Shown piece after piece: positions 7,180 through 16,787 of a stretch of 32,048 nucleotides of DNA. Both the position numbers and the translations under genes were made by a program. This stretch comes from Halodesulfovibrio sp. Lineage in GTDB: Bacteria > Desulfobacterota > Desulfovibrionia > Desulfovibrionales > Desulfovibrionaceae. Numbering within the stretch: position 1 is the stretch's first letter; each line of letters starts with the position of its first letter. The notes under the pieces are model-generated. The model was not told the DNA's origin. It saw only the letters and a list, made by a program, of their open reading frames with translations, and did no database searches. The stretch lies in NCBI GenBank assembly GCA_003252375.1, contig QKEJ01000058.1, forward strand, positions 1-32,048, written 5' to 3'.

Positions 7180-8628
7180 TTACTTGCGCCAGAACTCCGG
7201 CACGAAAAGGATGAACACGGTATAGATTTCCAGCCGCCCCAGCAGCATGCACCACGTGAGCACCCACTTGGCGGCAAGGGGCAGATGGGCGAAATTCTCG
7301 GCAGGCCCCACCGTTCCGAGTCCGGGGCCGATGTTCCCTATGCAGGCCGCAACGGCGGCAAACGAGGTCAGGACGTCAATGCCCATGGCCGCAAGCAGGA
7401 AGCTGGAAACGACAAACAGGGCCACATAGAGGATGAAGAATCCCCATATGCCGGACATGACCTCGGCAGGCACGATCCTGCCCCCGAGCTTGATGTGCTT
7501 GACGGCACGGGGATGCACCAGCCGGAACAGCTCATGATAGGCCTGCTTGCAGAGCAGAAGCACACGCATGCACTTGATGCCGCCCCCGGTGGAGCCAGCG
7601 CAACCGCCCAGAAACATGAGGAAGAGCAGCAGAGCCTGCGGGAACGGCAGCCACTGTTCGTAGTCTGCCGTGGCGAAGCCCGTGGTGGTGCAGATGGAGA
7701 CCACCTGGAACGCGGCATGCCGCAGGGACTCCAGAATTCCGCCATAATTCCGCCCATAGATGAACGCCGTGACCAGCAGGGTGAAGACCACGGTGGCCGC
7801 TGCATAGAACTTGAACTCCGAATCCCTCCAGAAGCAGCGCACGTCGCCGAGCAACGCCCTGTAGTGCAGGGAGAAGTTCGCCCCGGCTATGAACATGAAA
7901 ATGGTGATCACCCAGTGGATGTAGGGACTGTCGTAATGCCCCACGGACGCGTTCTTGGTGGAGAAGCCCCCGGTGGCCATGGTCCCGAAGGTATGGCAGA
8001 TGGCGTCAAAAAGGGTCATGCCGCCAAAAAGCAACAGCACGCACTGCACCACGGAGATGAGCACGTAGACCTTCCAGAGCACGGCCGCCGTGTCCTTGAT
8101 GCGCGGCTTGAGCTTGTCCGGCACCGGCCCGGGCACCTCGGCCTTGTACAGCTGCATGCCGCCCACGCCGAGAAAAGGCAGGATGGCCAGCGACATGACG
8201 ATAATGCCCATGCCGCCCAGCCAGTGGGTCAGACTGCGCCACATGAGAATGCTGCGCGGAGTGGCCTCAATATCGGTCATCACGCTTGATCCCGTGGTGG
8301 TGAACCCGGAGATCGACTCGAAGAGACAATCCGTCCACGAGGGAAAAACATCGGCGAACAGGAACGGCAGGGCTCCGGCAATGCCGGCTCCCAGCCAGCC
8401 CAGCGCGACAATGGCCATGCCCTCGCGGTGGTTCATGATGAGCTTGTCCTTGCGGCGGAACACGGCAAAAAGCAGCGTGCCACTCAGAACGGACACCAGC
8501 ATGGACTGCACAAGGGGCATGAGCCCGCTGTCACGGTAGTACACGGCCCAGCCGATGGGGAAGAGCATGGTCAGCCCAACGGAAATGACCAGGGCGCCGA
8601 TGACGTAGAGACAGTAGGCAATGCGCAT
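7180..8628 (-). CDS. trkH: Trk-type potassium uptake channel subunit
   Basis: A 482-aa inner-membrane protein of the TrkH/KtrB superfamily that moves potassium through a pore built from four repeated membrane-pore-membrane units. The selectivity-filter glycines are visible in all four: SGFTTTGSSVM (about 107-117), FGTMATGGFST (about 215-225), ICTTTGFATADY (about 315-326) and CIGNIGPGLG (near 440). Length equals that of E. coli TrkH (483 aa). The ATG at 8628 has AGGA about 6 nt upstream. The gene follows trkA by 7 nt, so channel and gating subunit are made together. Confidence 0.96.
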   Translation of the reverse strand: MRIAYCLYVIGALVISVGLTMLFPIGWAVYYRDSGLMPLVQSMLVSVLSGTLLFAVFRRKDKLIMNHREGMAIVALGWLGAGIAGALPFLFADVFPSWTDCLFESISGFTTTGSSVMTDIEATPRSILMWRSLTHWLGGMGIIVMSLAILPFLGVGGMQLYKAEVPGPVPDKLKPRIKDTAAVLWKVYVLISVVQCVLLLFGGMTLFDAICHTFGTMATGGFSTKNASVGHYDSPYIHWVITIFMFIAGANFSLHYRALLGDVRCFWRDSEFKFYAAATVVFTLLVTAFIYGRNYGGILESLRHAAFQVVSICTTTGFATADYEQWLPFPQALLLFLMFLGGCAGSTGGGIKCMRVLLLCKQAYHELFRLVHPRAVKHIKLGGRIVPAEVMSGIWGFFILYVALFVVSSFLLAAMGIDVLTSFAAVAACIGNIGPGLGTVGPAENFAHLPLAAKWVLTWCMLLGRLEIYTVFILFVPEFWRK

Positions 8629-8635
8629 GGGAATC

Positions 8636-10033
8636 CTACAGGTGCTTCAGCTTCACCGTCAGGGCCTGTTCAACGCGCGAGACATTCTCACGGGTCGTCA
8701 GGATGATGATGCGGTCTTCGGGCACGATCACGCTGTCACCGCTGGGAATGAGCACGTCACCGCCACGCACGATGGCCAGCAGCAGGGTTCCGCGGGGAAA
8801 GGCGAGATCCTTCACCGGCTTGTTCACCAGTTCGGATTCGGCCTGTGCAATGGCTTCCAGCGCCTCGGCCCCCTCCCCTCTGATGGAGACGGACGAAAGC
8901 ACCTTGCCCCGGCGGATGTGGTGCAGAATGGAATTGACGGCGGACAGGCGCGGCGACACGGAATGGTCGATGCCGATGGCGCTGACCAACGGCTGGTAGG
9001 CAACCTTGTTTACCCGGGTGACGGTCTTCTTGGCGCCCAGGTTCTTGGCCAGGAGGGAAGAGAGAATATTGGTTTCCTCGTCTGAGGTCAGCGAAATCAC
9101 GGCATCCATCTCGCCCACGTTCTCTTCGCGGAGAAAATCCTGGTCCGTTCCGTCGCCCCGCAGCACAAGGGTGGTGTTCAGCTTTTCCGCAAGGTACTGG
9201 CAGCGCGCCTCACTCTTGTCCACAAGCTTCACGTGCATGCCCTTGCGTTCAAAGAGGACGGCAAGGCGCAGGCCTATGTTGCCTCCTCCGATGATGAGCA
9301 CATCGCGTATCATGCCCGTGCTTCTGCCGGAAGCCTGACGCACGGATTCAAGACTTGTGTCCTTGCAGGCAAAATAGACAATGTCGCCACTGAGTATCTC
9401 GTCGCCGCCGCTGGGGATGATCAGCTCGTCCCCCCTGACAATGGCGGCGATGAGCACGTTGGCGTCCGGCACGGCGTCGCGGAAGAACATGAGCTGTTTG
9501 CCCACCAGCGGTCCGCTCTCGATACGGACCCCCACGAGCTTCACCCGGCCTTCGGCAAATTCGCTGAAATCAACGGCTCCCGGCACCGAAAGCATGCGGT
9601 CTATGGCCTTGATGACTTCGATTTCCGGGTTGATGATGGTGGAGATGCTGAGAGGCTTGTTGGTCAGCGCGTCCTGGTAGAGGTTGTATTCCTCATTACG
9701 GATACGCGCGATCTTGATGGCGTCCGGTGCGATGGCGTTGGCAAAGAGACAGGCGATGATGTTGATCTCGTCGCTGTCGGTCACCGCAAGAAAGATATCG
9801 GCATCCATGACGCCTGCATCGGAAAGTACGACGGGACTGCACCCGGACCCCTGAAAGGTCTGCACGTCCAGCACCTCGGTAACCCTGCGCAGAGCATCAG
9901 CACTCTGGTCCACGACCACGACCTGCTTGCTCTCCTGCGTCAGACGCTGGGCGATGTGGTACCCCACCTCCCCGGCTCCGACTATTACAACCTTGAGTTG
10001 TTCCACCTTCGGTGCCCGGCTAAAAAAGCGCAT
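8636..10033 (-). CDS. trkA: Trk potassium transporter NAD-binding regulatory subunit
   Basis: A 465-aa cytoplasmic ring-forming subunit that gates TrkH in response to nucleotides. Two RCK repeats are visible: VVIVGAGEVG (15-24) and a second nucleotide-binding loop in DVLIIGGGNIGLRL near the middle, each followed by a TrkA-C domain. E. coli TrkA is 458 aa. The frame is open to 10114, but the ATG at 10033 is chosen because GGGGGA lies about 10 nt upstream and the protein then fits family length. A GTG about nine codons later (before EQLKVV) is a possible alternative. A GTTCC/GGAAC hairpin at 10042-10058 overlaps the ribosome-binding site. In the 180-nt leader a weak TTGCGG-17-TAATAG match with extended TGC is present (10160-10188). 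Confidence 0.94.
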   Translation of the reverse strand: MRFFSRAPKVEQLKVVIVGAGEVGYHIAQRLTQESKQVVVVDQSADALRRVTEVLDVQTFQGSGCSPVVLSDAGVMDADIFLAVTDSDEINIIACLFANAIAPDAIKIARIRNEEYNLYQDALTNKPLSISTIINPEIEVIKAIDRMLSVPGAVDFSEFAEGRVKLVGVRIESGPLVGKQLMFFRDAVPDANVLIAAIVRGDELIIPSGGDEILSGDIVYFACKDTSLESVRQASGRSTGMIRDVLIIGGGNIGLRLAVLFERKGMHVKLVDKSEARCQYLAEKLNTTLVLRGDGTDQDFLREENVGEMDAVISLTSDEETNILSSLLAKNLGAKKTVTRVNKVAYQPLVSAIGIDHSVSPRLSAVNSILHHIRRGKVLSSVSIRGEGAEALEAIAQAESELVNKPVKDLAFPRGTLLLAIVRGGDVLIPSGDSVIVPEDRIIILTTRENVSRVEQALTVKLKHL

Positions 10034-10211
10034 GCTTGGCTGTTCCCCCGTTTGGAACCAGACCGCCGGCCCCCCTGACAAGGGGATCCCGCATGGCCCT
10101 GCCGTTCGAAACACCGAATGGACTGGCCACCTGATTCTGGTAAGTTGAGCAATCTCTGTCTATTAGCAAATTGCATGGGTATCCGCAAGACAGCCGAAAT
10201 ACCCGGGCAAC

Positions 10212-10235
10212 AAAAAAGCCCGCACGGGTGCGGGC
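10212..10235 (-). terminator. Intrinsic terminator after rpsT
   Basis: On the minus strand GCCCGCAC, a 2-nt loop and GTGCGGGC form an 8-bp perfect stem followed by six T (10217-10212). It lies 28 nt after the rpsT stop. Confidence 0.88.
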
Positions 10236-10263
10236 CTCTTTGCAAACGTAGTGTGCAGGCTGG

Positions 10264-10527
10264 TTACGCGATCTGCGAAATAGCCTTGCTCAGACGAGAG
10301 ATGTTGCGAGCAGCGTTCTTCTTGTGAATAACGCCCTTGCTGGCGGCCTTGTCGAGCACGGAAGTAGCTGCAACCAGCAGTACCTGTGCCTGGTCCTTGT
10401 CCTGAGTCTGTACAGCTGCGCGAACAGCCTTCACAGTGTTACGGACCCGGGTCTTCATGGCACGGTTGCGTGCGGCGCGCTTCAGGCTCTGACGATGCCT
10501 CTTGATGGCAGACTTGTGGTTAGCCAC
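10264..10527 (-). CDS. rpsT: 30S ribosomal protein S20
   Basis: An 87-aa basic protein of the small ribosomal subunit that binds 16S rRNA early in assembly. It begins [20 protein letters not shown] and shows the usual S20 helical, Lys/Arg/Ala-rich character and length (87 aa in E. coli). The start is a GTG at 10527 with GGAGG 7 nt upstream. S20 genes in other bacteria also use non-ATG starts, a feature tied to translational self-control in E. coli; whether that holds here is not known. It stands alone between a candidate promoter and a terminator. Confidence 0.97.
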   Translation of the reverse strand: MANHKSAIKRHRQSLKRAARNRAMKTRVRNTVKAVRAAVQTQDKDQAQVLLVAATSVLDKAASKGVIHKKNAARNISRLSKAISQIA

Positions 10528-10593
10528 GATTAATCCTCCAGAAAACTTGTATGTATAGGTCTTGCTGACAATACTGGAACACGGGAAGGCAGT

Positions 10594-10622
10594 TCATTAC
10601 GCCCCAACCCTGCGCATGTCAA
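10594..10622 (-). promoter_or_regulatory. Candidate promoter for rpsT
   Basis: A perfect TTGACA on the minus strand (10622-10617) is followed after 17 nt by TAATGA (10599-10594), about 67 nt before the rpsT GTG. The -35 and spacing are ideal, but the -10 matches poorly, so the exact -10 is uncertain. The 162-nt gap shows no terminator for glyS, so read-through from glyS is also possible. Confidence 0.4.
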
Positions 10623-10689
10623 GCGATATCCGACAATTTATCACCAAAGCACCATACCGAGGACACCCCGGAACAGCCCTATAGCGGCC

Positions 10690-12780
10690 CTACATCTGCA
10701 GCGCAGCAAAATCGGCCAGACGGCCAAGCTTGTGCACCAGCGAGTACAGCAGGTTCAGGCGGTTGTCCCGCACGGCAACGTCATCGCACATGACCATGAC
10801 GTTGTCAAAGAAGGCGTCCACGGCGGGCCTCAACTCGGCCAACAGGCCGAACAGGGCATCAAAGTCTCCGGCCTCCCAGAGCTGCTCGAACCGGGGAGCC
10901 ACCTCTTCCAGAGCGGCCCCCAGTGCCTTTTCCGCAGCATCCTCAAACAGGGTGGCATTCACGACACCTGTAAAGGTCACCCCTGCCTCCTCGCCCTGCT
11001 TGCGAATGATGTTGGCGGCGCGCTTGAAGGTCAGCACGGCCTGCCCGAAGCCCTCGGAACTGCTGAACGCGGCCAATGCCTTCAGACGGGCGGCAACGCC
11101 GCACACATCCTCGGCACCGGCGTTGAGCACGGATTCCACCAGCAGGGTTTCATACCCCTGGGACACGAAGTAATTCTTCAGCCGCAAGGTAAAGAACTCC
11201 ACCATCTTCTCAAGCGCATCCTCGGGAGCCAGCTTCCATGCGATGTCGGCATAGCCCGCCTGTGCAGCCCGGAAGATCTCGCGTGCGGAAAGCGTGATCT
11301 GCTTGTCCAGCATGATGCGGGTGATGCCCAGGCAGCACCGGCGCAGACCATAGGGGTCCGCCGCGCCCGTGGGAATCATGTTCAGCCCGAAGCACCCGGC
11401 AAGGGTATCGGCCTTGTCCGCAATGGAAAGCAGTGCACCACACAGTGAGGACGGCACCGGGGAATCAGGTCCTGCGGGCAGATACTGCTCGGCAATGGCC
11501 TGCGCCACGACTTCGGTCTCTCCCATCTTGCGGGCGTAGATGCCGCCCATGATGCCCTGCAGGCTGTCGAACTCGTACACCATTTCGGAAACGAGGTCCG
11601 CCTTGGACAGACGCCCTGCCCGTTCGGCATCGGCCGCCAGCGAAGCATCCACCTTTCCGGCAAGGGAACCGCTCAGGATGGCAAGACGACGGGTCTTGTT
11701 GCCCATGGAGCCCAACGGCGCAAGGAAGATAACGTTGTCCAGCTTGGCGAGCCAGCCGTCAAAGCTGCCGTTCAGGTCGTTGCGCCAGAAGAAGCGGCCG
11801 TCCTCAAGGCGGGCACGCAGCACGCGCTCCCATCCCTTGCGCACCACATCCGTATCCACGGGGGTGATATTCAGCACGGTCAGGAAATAGGGCAACAGGT
11901 TGCCGTCCTTGTCTTCCAGACCAAAGCTCTTCTGATGGCTCTGCATGCTGGTGAGCAGAGCCTCACGAGGCAACTCGAGGAACGAGGCGTCAAAGCCGCC
12001 GAGACAGGCCACCGGATGCTCGGAAAGGCCCTGCACTTCGTCGAGAAGGCTGTCCTTCCAGAGAACCGAACCGCCAATGGCGGCGGCAAGGGCATTGCCT
12101 TCCTCAATGATGCGGGCGCGACGCGCGGCACCGGAGAGAGTGACCCCGCACTGCCCGGCCAGCACATCAGCAAATTTCTCTGCATGGGGCACGACAAAGG
12201 GCCCGGGACCGTGTACGCGGTGTCCGCGGGTCGTGTTGCCAGACGTGAAATCGGCAACGGCAAAGGGAACAACCTGTTCGTCGAACATGGCCAGCACCCA
12301 GCGCAAGGGCCGGGCGTAGGTGTATTCAAGGCTTCCCCACTTCATCTTCTTGGGGAACGGCAAAGCCGCAATGATGGCGGGGCATCCCTCGGCCAAAAGG
12401 TCCACGGTCTTTGCACCGCCGATCTTCTTGCGCACGGCAAGATACTCGCCCTTGTCGGTCTGCAGCGTAAAAGCGTCGGCGAGCTCCACGCCCTGCGTCT
12501 TGGCAAACCCGAGGGCTGCCTTGGAAGGGTTGCCCTCAGCATCATAGGCGATGCGCACGGGGGGCCCGGACACCACTTCTTCCGCCTCGTTCTGAATGGC
12601 GGCTATGCCCTGCACCGTTGCCACGGCACGACGCGGCGTGCTGTCCACAACAATGCTATCAAAATCCACATGCGCTTCCGCGAGGAAGGCGGCAAGACGT
12701 TCCTGCAGTTCCCTTTCAAGCCCGGGCAGGAAGCGGGCCGGCAACTCTTCGGTACCGATTTCCAGTACAAATACGGACAT
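10690..12780 (-). CDS. glyS: Glycyl-tRNA synthetase beta subunit
   Basis: A 696-aa subunit of the bacterial alpha2-beta2 glycyl-tRNA synthetase; the beta chain binds tRNA(Gly) and is needed for aminoacylation. The N-terminus VLEIGTEELPARFLPG, the KMKWGSLEYTYARPLRWV block, and the C-terminal anticodon-binding region ending in LNLLYSLVHKLGRLADF are typical. Length matches E. coli GlyS (689 aa). The ATG at 12780 has AGGAAGAG upstream and follows glyQ by 20 nt. Confidence 0.97.
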   Translation of the reverse strand: MSVFVLEIGTEELPARFLPGLERELQERLAAFLAEAHVDFDSIVVDSTPRRAVATVQGIAAIQNEAEEVVSGPPVRIAYDAEGNPSKAALGFAKTQGVELADAFTLQTDKGEYLAVRKKIGGAKTVDLLAEGCPAIIAALPFPKKMKWGSLEYTYARPLRWVLAMFDEQVVPFAVADFTSGNTTRGHRVHGPGPFVVPHAEKFADVLAGQCGVTLSGAARRARIIEEGNALAAAIGGSVLWKDSLLDEVQGLSEHPVACLGGFDASFLELPREALLTSMQSHQKSFGLEDKDGNLLPYFLTVLNITPVDTDVVRKGWERVLRARLEDGRFFWRNDLNGSFDGWLAKLDNVIFLAPLGSMGNKTRRLAILSGSLAGKVDASLAADAERAGRLSKADLVSEMVYEFDSLQGIMGGIYARKMGETEVVAQAIAEQYLPAGPDSPVPSSLCGALLSIADKADTLAGCFGLNMIPTGAADPYGLRRCCLGITRIMLDKQITLSAREIFRAAQAGYADIAWKLAPEDALEKMVEFFTLRLKNYFVSQGYETLLVESVLNAGAEDVCGVAARLKALAAFSSSEGFGQAVLTFKRAANIIRKQGEEAGVTFTGVVNATLFEDAAEKALGAALEEVAPRFEQLWEAGDFDALFGLLAELRPAVDAFFDNVMVMCDDVAVRDNRLNLLYSLVHKLGRLADFAALQM

Positions 12781-12800
12781 GATATGCTCTTCCTGTTGGC

Positions 12801-13682
12801 TTACTTGGTTTCTGTTTTGGGCAGCATGGGATAGCCGAGTTCTTCGCGCTGCTGCGCGTACAGACGCGCCACGCCGGAGGCCAGCGCACGGACACGGCCG
12901 ATGTAGCCGGTACGCTCCGTAATGGAGATGGCGCCACGGGCATCAAGCAGGTTGAAAGTGTGCGAGCACTTGAGACAGTAGTCATAGGCAGGCAGAGCCA
13001 CCCCGGCTTCACACAGGCGCTTGCACTCGGCTTCATACATGTTGAACAGGTTCAGCAACATGGAGGCGTCACTCAGTTCGAAGTTGTGCTTGGACATTTC
13101 CACTTCGTTCTGGTGGTACACATGGCCGTAGGTCACGGTGTCGTTGTACATGAGGTCGTACACGGACTCCTTGCCCTGCAGGTACATGCACAGGCGCTCC
13201 AGCCCGTAGGTGATTTCCACGCTGGTGGGGAAGAGATCAATGCCGCCGACCTGCTGGAAGTAGGTGAACTGGGTCACTTCCATGCCGTTCAGCCACACTT
13301 CCCAGCCAAGTCCCCAGGCGCCCAGAGTAGGCGATTCCCAGTCATCCTCGACAAAGCGGATGTCATGCACCGCAGGGTCGATGCCCAAAACCTTCAGGCT
13401 CTCAAGATAGAGTTCCTGGATGTTGTCGGGCGAAGGCTTCAGAATGACCTGAAACTGGAAATAATGCTGCAGGCGGTTGGGGTTCTCCCCGTAGCGACCA
13501 TCGGTGGGCCTGCGGGAAGGCTCGACATACGCCACCTTCCACGGCTCGGGACCGATGACCCGCAGAAAGGTGGACGGGTTGAAGGTGCCGGCACCGCATT
13601 CGATGTCGAACGGCTGGGCCAGCACACAGCCCTGCTCGGACCAGAAGTTCTGCAGGGCAAGAATAACGTTTTGGAAGTGCAT
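12801..13682 (-). CDS. glyQ: Glycyl-tRNA synthetase alpha subunit
   Basis: A 293-aa catalytic subunit that forms glycyl-adenylate and charges tRNA(Gly) together with GlyS. The highly conserved blocks [38 protein letters not shown] and [22 protein letters not shown] are all present. E. coli GlyQ is 303 aa. The ATG at 13682 has AGGGGA 6 nt upstream. The gap to recO is 62 nt with no terminator, so glyQ-glyS probably continue the recO transcript. Confidence 0.98.
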   Translation of the reverse strand: MHFQNVILALQNFWSEQGCVLAQPFDIECGAGTFNPSTFLRVIGPEPWKVAYVEPSRRPTDGRYGENPNRLQHYFQFQVILKPSPDNIQELYLESLKVLGIDPAVHDIRFVEDDWESPTLGAWGLGWEVWLNGMEVTQFTYFQQVGGIDLFPTSVEITYGLERLCMYLQGKESVYDLMYNDTVTYGHVYHQNEVEMSKHNFELSDASMLLNLFNMYEAECKRLCEAGVALPAYDYCLKCSHTFNLLDARGAISITERTGYIGRVRALASGVARLYAQQREELGYPMLPKTETK

Positions 13683-13744
13683 GATGTTCCCCTGAGGTCT
13701 ATATTCCTACACGAAGCAATCGTGTCGTTGTGGTCGTCTTCAGT

Positions 13745-14491
13745 CTAGACGCGTCTGAACATTCCCTTGTCCCACGCCAGTCCGATGTGAAACTGGATGA
13801 ATCCGTCAACAGCCCGGGTCAGTTCCTTGCGGGCGCGCTGCGAAAGGCAGAGTGCAGACCATTGAAGCGGCGAATTCTCCTGCACAAAGCGCAAAGCGTC
13901 AAGTGATTCGTTACCCATCCTGAACCGCGGACCGGAGGGAGACGTGCAGTTTCCGCAGAAAAGCATACCCTCCTGCACGTGAAACACGCCCCCTGAGGAC
14001 GGATCGATGGAGGAACCGCACTGCATGCAATATCCGGTTTCCGGACGGTAGCCCTGATCAAAGGCAAAACGGGCTCTGAACAGCAGCGGCAGCAGGGGGT
14101 CCACCTCATCCTCGCGTTGCAGCACCTCCAGCATCTCCTCGAAGAGTCCGAAGGCGGCATGCGCCCCCTCCGCGGAAACGCCCATGGATTCGACGAACTT
14201 CTGGCAATTCACGGCAAGGCCAAGCCGTTGCAGATCCGTGCGCAACCGCACCGGGGACGTGAGCAACGAGCCTTCCTCCAGGCTGCTGTACGCGCCGAGA
14301 CGACTGCCCTTGATCCGGAACAGAACCTGGTTGAGGTGATCAAGACAGCCGGCAAAACGCTGACGGCTGCGGCAGCCGCCAAAGGCAAACGCCGTAAAAA
14401 TTCCGCGTTCGGGAGACAAAAAGCGGACCCACAGGTCCGCTTCCTTGAATCGCCCGATGCGCAATATGATGCCCTTGTCGGTATACTCCAT
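13745..14491 (-). CDS. recO: DNA repair protein RecO
   Basis: A 248-aa recombination mediator that, with RecR (and RecF), loads RecA onto SSB-coated single-stranded DNA. Seen: the N-terminal OB-fold start YTDKGIILRIGRFKEAD, a helical middle, and a four-cysteine zinc site (Cys155, Cys158, Cys179, Cys182) of the kind found in many RecO proteins though not in E. coli. The ATG is 6 nt after the stop of the RodZ-like gene and has no good ribosome-binding site of its own, so translation is probably coupled. Confidence 0.92.
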   Translation of the reverse strand: MEYTDKGIILRIGRFKEADLWVRFLSPERGIFTAFAFGGCRSRQRFAGCLDHLNQVLFRIKGSRLGAYSSLEEGSLLTSPVRLRTDLQRLGLAVNCQKFVESMGVSAEGAHAAFGLFEEMLEVLQREDEVDPLLPLLFRARFAFDQGYRPETGYCMQCGSSIDPSSGGVFHVQEGMLFCGNCTSPSGPRFRMGNESLDALRFVQENSPLQWSALCLSQRARKELTRAVDGFIQFHIGLAWDKGMFRRV

Positions 14492-14497
14492 ACAGGG

Positions 14498-15589
14498 CTA
14501 GCGTTCCGGATGGAAATGGAAGGTCAACACCTTGCCCTCGGCACCGTCAAAGGAGAACGCCGTATCATTCAGAGCAAGAGAGACGCCACCGGAATTGCCG
14601 AGTTTGAGCACGAGATCGTTGGGAAAGCGCATCACGAATTTCTGACCGGCGCGCAGATACATTTCCCGGTGCTCGAACGCCTCACCCGACGCCTCGATCC
14701 AGCATTCGCTGGTGGCGGAAAGGGTAATCTTCTGCTCGCCGACACGCTTTTTCAGCACCACATCCTTGACCAATCCGGCCACGGCATCATTCCGTACCGG
14801 AGCAGAATTCTCGGCCGCCACCTTTTCGGGAGCTGCTGTGGGCTTCTCAACCGCGCTGACAGCAGGAGTTTTCTCCTTTGCTGCCGGTTCGGCAGGCGCT
14901 GCAAGGCCGGTATCCTGTGCAATGCCGGGCGTGACACCCGAAGGAGTCGTCGACTGCACGGCCTGCGGGGTCTCCGAAGGAGCGTCGGGCACGGCGAGAT
15001 CCCCTGTGGCTCCCTGCTCCTGTACAACCCCATCATCACTCTTATCCGGCTGCGGGACAACCGCATCAGAAACCGGAGCAGCGTCCTTGGCTGCATCAGC
15101 AGCTTCTGCAGAGTTCGTCTCTTCCGGAGGTGCCGCAGCACGCTGTGCCGAGGCGTTATCCTCAAATTTCATGGCGGACAAGGTGGTCAATGAAGACGCA
15201 GGCTTCTTGAAGAAGAAGTACCACCCTCCCCCGGCAGCAAGCCCCAGCACCAAGAGGATAAAGAGGATCAAGGGCCACTGGACACGCGAAGGCTGCACGC
15301 CCCTGTTGACGTAGACAGGCTCCGCATCCTCGAGATCTTCCATCTCTTCGGCAAATATCTCGGTGACGGCCTGTCCCATTTCTTCGGGATCAAGACCGAC
15401 GATCCGGGCATAAGACTTGATGAATCCCTTGGTGTACACAGGATGCGGCAGTTCCTCCACATCCCCTTCCTCAAGGGCAACCAGCGTACGAATGGCTACC
15501 TTGATCCTTCGCGATACATCCTCATGCGAAAGGCCTCTGAGTTCTCTCTCCTTGCGCAGAAGAGCCCCCAATTCGGTCATCGTAGTCAT
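14498..15589 (-). CDS. RodZ-like HTH membrane protein
   Basis: A 363-aa bitopic inner-membrane protein. The N-terminal helix-turn-helix domain (about 5-70) contains the RodZ-type sequence LPHPVYTKGFIKSYARIVGLDPEE. A single membrane span lies at about 105-127, followed by a long Ala/Pro/Glu-rich periplasmic linker (about 140-275). A C-terminal DUF4115-type beta domain begins around KITLSATSECWIEASG. In E. coli RodZ links MreB filaments to the cell-wall elongation machinery. The best guess is the same here, though short HTH-DUF4115 proteins with other roles exist. The ATG at 15589 has GGAGG 4 nt upstream; a second ATG three codons on is possible. Confidence 0.82.
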   Translation of the reverse strand: MTTMTELGALLRKERELRGLSHEDVSRRIKVAIRTLVALEEGDVEELPHPVYTKGFIKSYARIVGLDPEEMGQAVTEIFAEEMEDLEDAEPVYVNRGVQPSRVQWPLILFILLVLGLAAGGGWYFFFKKPASSLTTLSAMKFEDNASAQRAAAPPEETNSAEAADAAKDAAPVSDAVVPQPDKSDDGVVQEQGATGDLAVPDAPSETPQAVQSTTPSGVTPGIAQDTGLAAPAEPAAKEKTPAVSAVEKPTAAPEKVAAENSAPVRNDAVAGLVKDVVLKKRVGEQKITLSATSECWIEASGEAFEHREMYLRAGQKFVMRFPNDLVLKLGNSGGVSLALNDTAFSFDGAEGKVLTFHFHPER

Positions 15590-15610
15590 TGCACCTCCGA
15601 TTGCTCGGAA

Positions 15611-16585
15611 TTAGAAATTAATCTTCACGACAGCCTTGTCGCGCAGCTTTTTGGTATATTCCTCGAATCGAGCCTCAAGCATGGGCTCCCGAAGCTTGTG
15701 GTCAATTTGATCCGCCACCTGTTCAAGCGGCACCAGCTCTCCTTCGATATTCCGATCAAGCTTGAGCACCATGGTCTGCGCGCCCTGGCGCACCAGATCA
15801 GACACCTGCCCTTCGGAAAGCGGCGAAAGCGCCGTACGCCAGGCGTCGGAAAGATCGGCCCAGGCAAGATCCCCCATGAGCCCGCCCTGATCCTTGGCGG
15901 GGCCAATGGAATACTGGGCCACAGCATCCTCAAAGGAGAGAGATCCACCCCGTATCTGTTCCAGAATGGCGGCAGCATCCGTATTGGCAGCAAAGACCAG
16001 CATCTTCACAGCCACCTTGCGGGCGCTGGCAAAATCGGCCTTGTGCTCGTCATAGTAGGCCTGAACATCTTCCTTGGTGACAACGACTTTGCGGCTGACC
16101 ATGAAGGCCAGGAGACGGGAACGAATAATATTCTTGCGGATTTTGTCTGCAAACGTGTCATACGAAACACCGTCCGCCTTCATCTGATCCTTGGCTTCCT
16201 CCAGCGTCATACCGTTCTGCTGCGCCATCTTGCGGATCTCGTTTTCGACCTCCGAGTCCTTGACCGTCAACCCATACTGCTCCGCTTCCTGCACGAACAA
16301 CTCGTCGGTGATGAGCGTCTCAAGCACCTTCTTTTCCATGGCGGCGATACTCTCCGCATGGGCAGAATTCTTACGCGAAAGACCGGTTCGCAGTAACTCA
16401 GGAGCCACGGCAGCCTGCAGATCGTACTGGGTGATTATTTCGCCGTTCACGAAGGCGACGATCTTGTTGAGAACGGATTCGGCACGAACCGGCGTGCCGG
16501 ACAGGCTAAGAAGACATATGAAAGCACACAGGAACAGCGTGCGGGAGGTTTCGACTAATCTGGTTGAGAGCAACGTCCTCTCCAT
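15611..16585 (-). CDS. SurA-like periplasmic chaperone / parvulin peptidyl-prolyl isomerase
   Basis: A 324-aa exported protein with an N-terminal signal peptide (hydrophobic TLFLCAFICLLSLSG, likely cut after VRA at 35). A SurA-type N-terminal chaperone domain follows, starting NKIVAFVNGEIITQYDL (40-56), with one parvulin-like domain in the second half (IGPAKDQGGLMGDLAWADL...GQVSDLV). It should help fold outer-membrane or periplasmic proteins. E. coli SurA has two parvulin domains; this one is shorter, with one. The start is uncertain: the ATG at 16585 has no clear ribosome-binding site, whereas a TTG four codons later has GGAG 6 nt upstream; both keep the signal peptide. The 202-nt gap upstream holds a hairpin but no promoter I can name with confidence. 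Confidence 0.85.
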   Translation of the reverse strand: MERTLLSTRLVETSRTLFLCAFICLLSLSGTPVRAESVLNKIVAFVNGEIITQYDLQAAVAPELLRTGLSRKNSAHAESIAAMEKKVLETLITDELFVQEAEQYGLTVKDSEVENEIRKMAQQNGMTLEEAKDQMKADGVSYDTFADKIRKNIIRSRLLAFMVSRKVVVTKEDVQAYYDEHKADFASARKVAVKMLVFAANTDAAAILEQIRGGSLSFEDAVAQYSIGPAKDQGGLMGDLAWADLSDAWRTALSPLSEGQVSDLVRQGAQTMVLKLDRNIEGELVPLEQVADQIDHKLREPMLEARFEEYTKKLRDKAVVKINF

Positions 16586-16762
16586 GAAATAGTTAGAAAG
16601 TGAAGGCCATGCAGCCTGCAGTGTCACTGCCACCCGCAATGCATGCCCGCAAAAAAGCAGCAATATTCGAGGATGGACAACTCATTGAACGTGTAATCTG
16701 TTTCAGTGTTTTATGCAACATATCGGGCAATGTGACGGGCAACACCAGTCATGAGGCCTGGC

Positions 16763-16782
16763 TGCGGTCCTGCCGGACCGCA
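16763..16782 (-). repeat. Hairpin after the SurA-like lipoprotein gene
   Basis: TGCGGTCC, a 4-nt loop and GGACCGCA form an 8-bp perfect inverted repeat, 5 nt past the lipoprotein stop. There is no T run on either strand, so it is more likely an RNA-stabilising hairpin or weak attenuator than a full terminator. Confidence 0.5.
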
Positions 16783-16787
16783 ACAGC

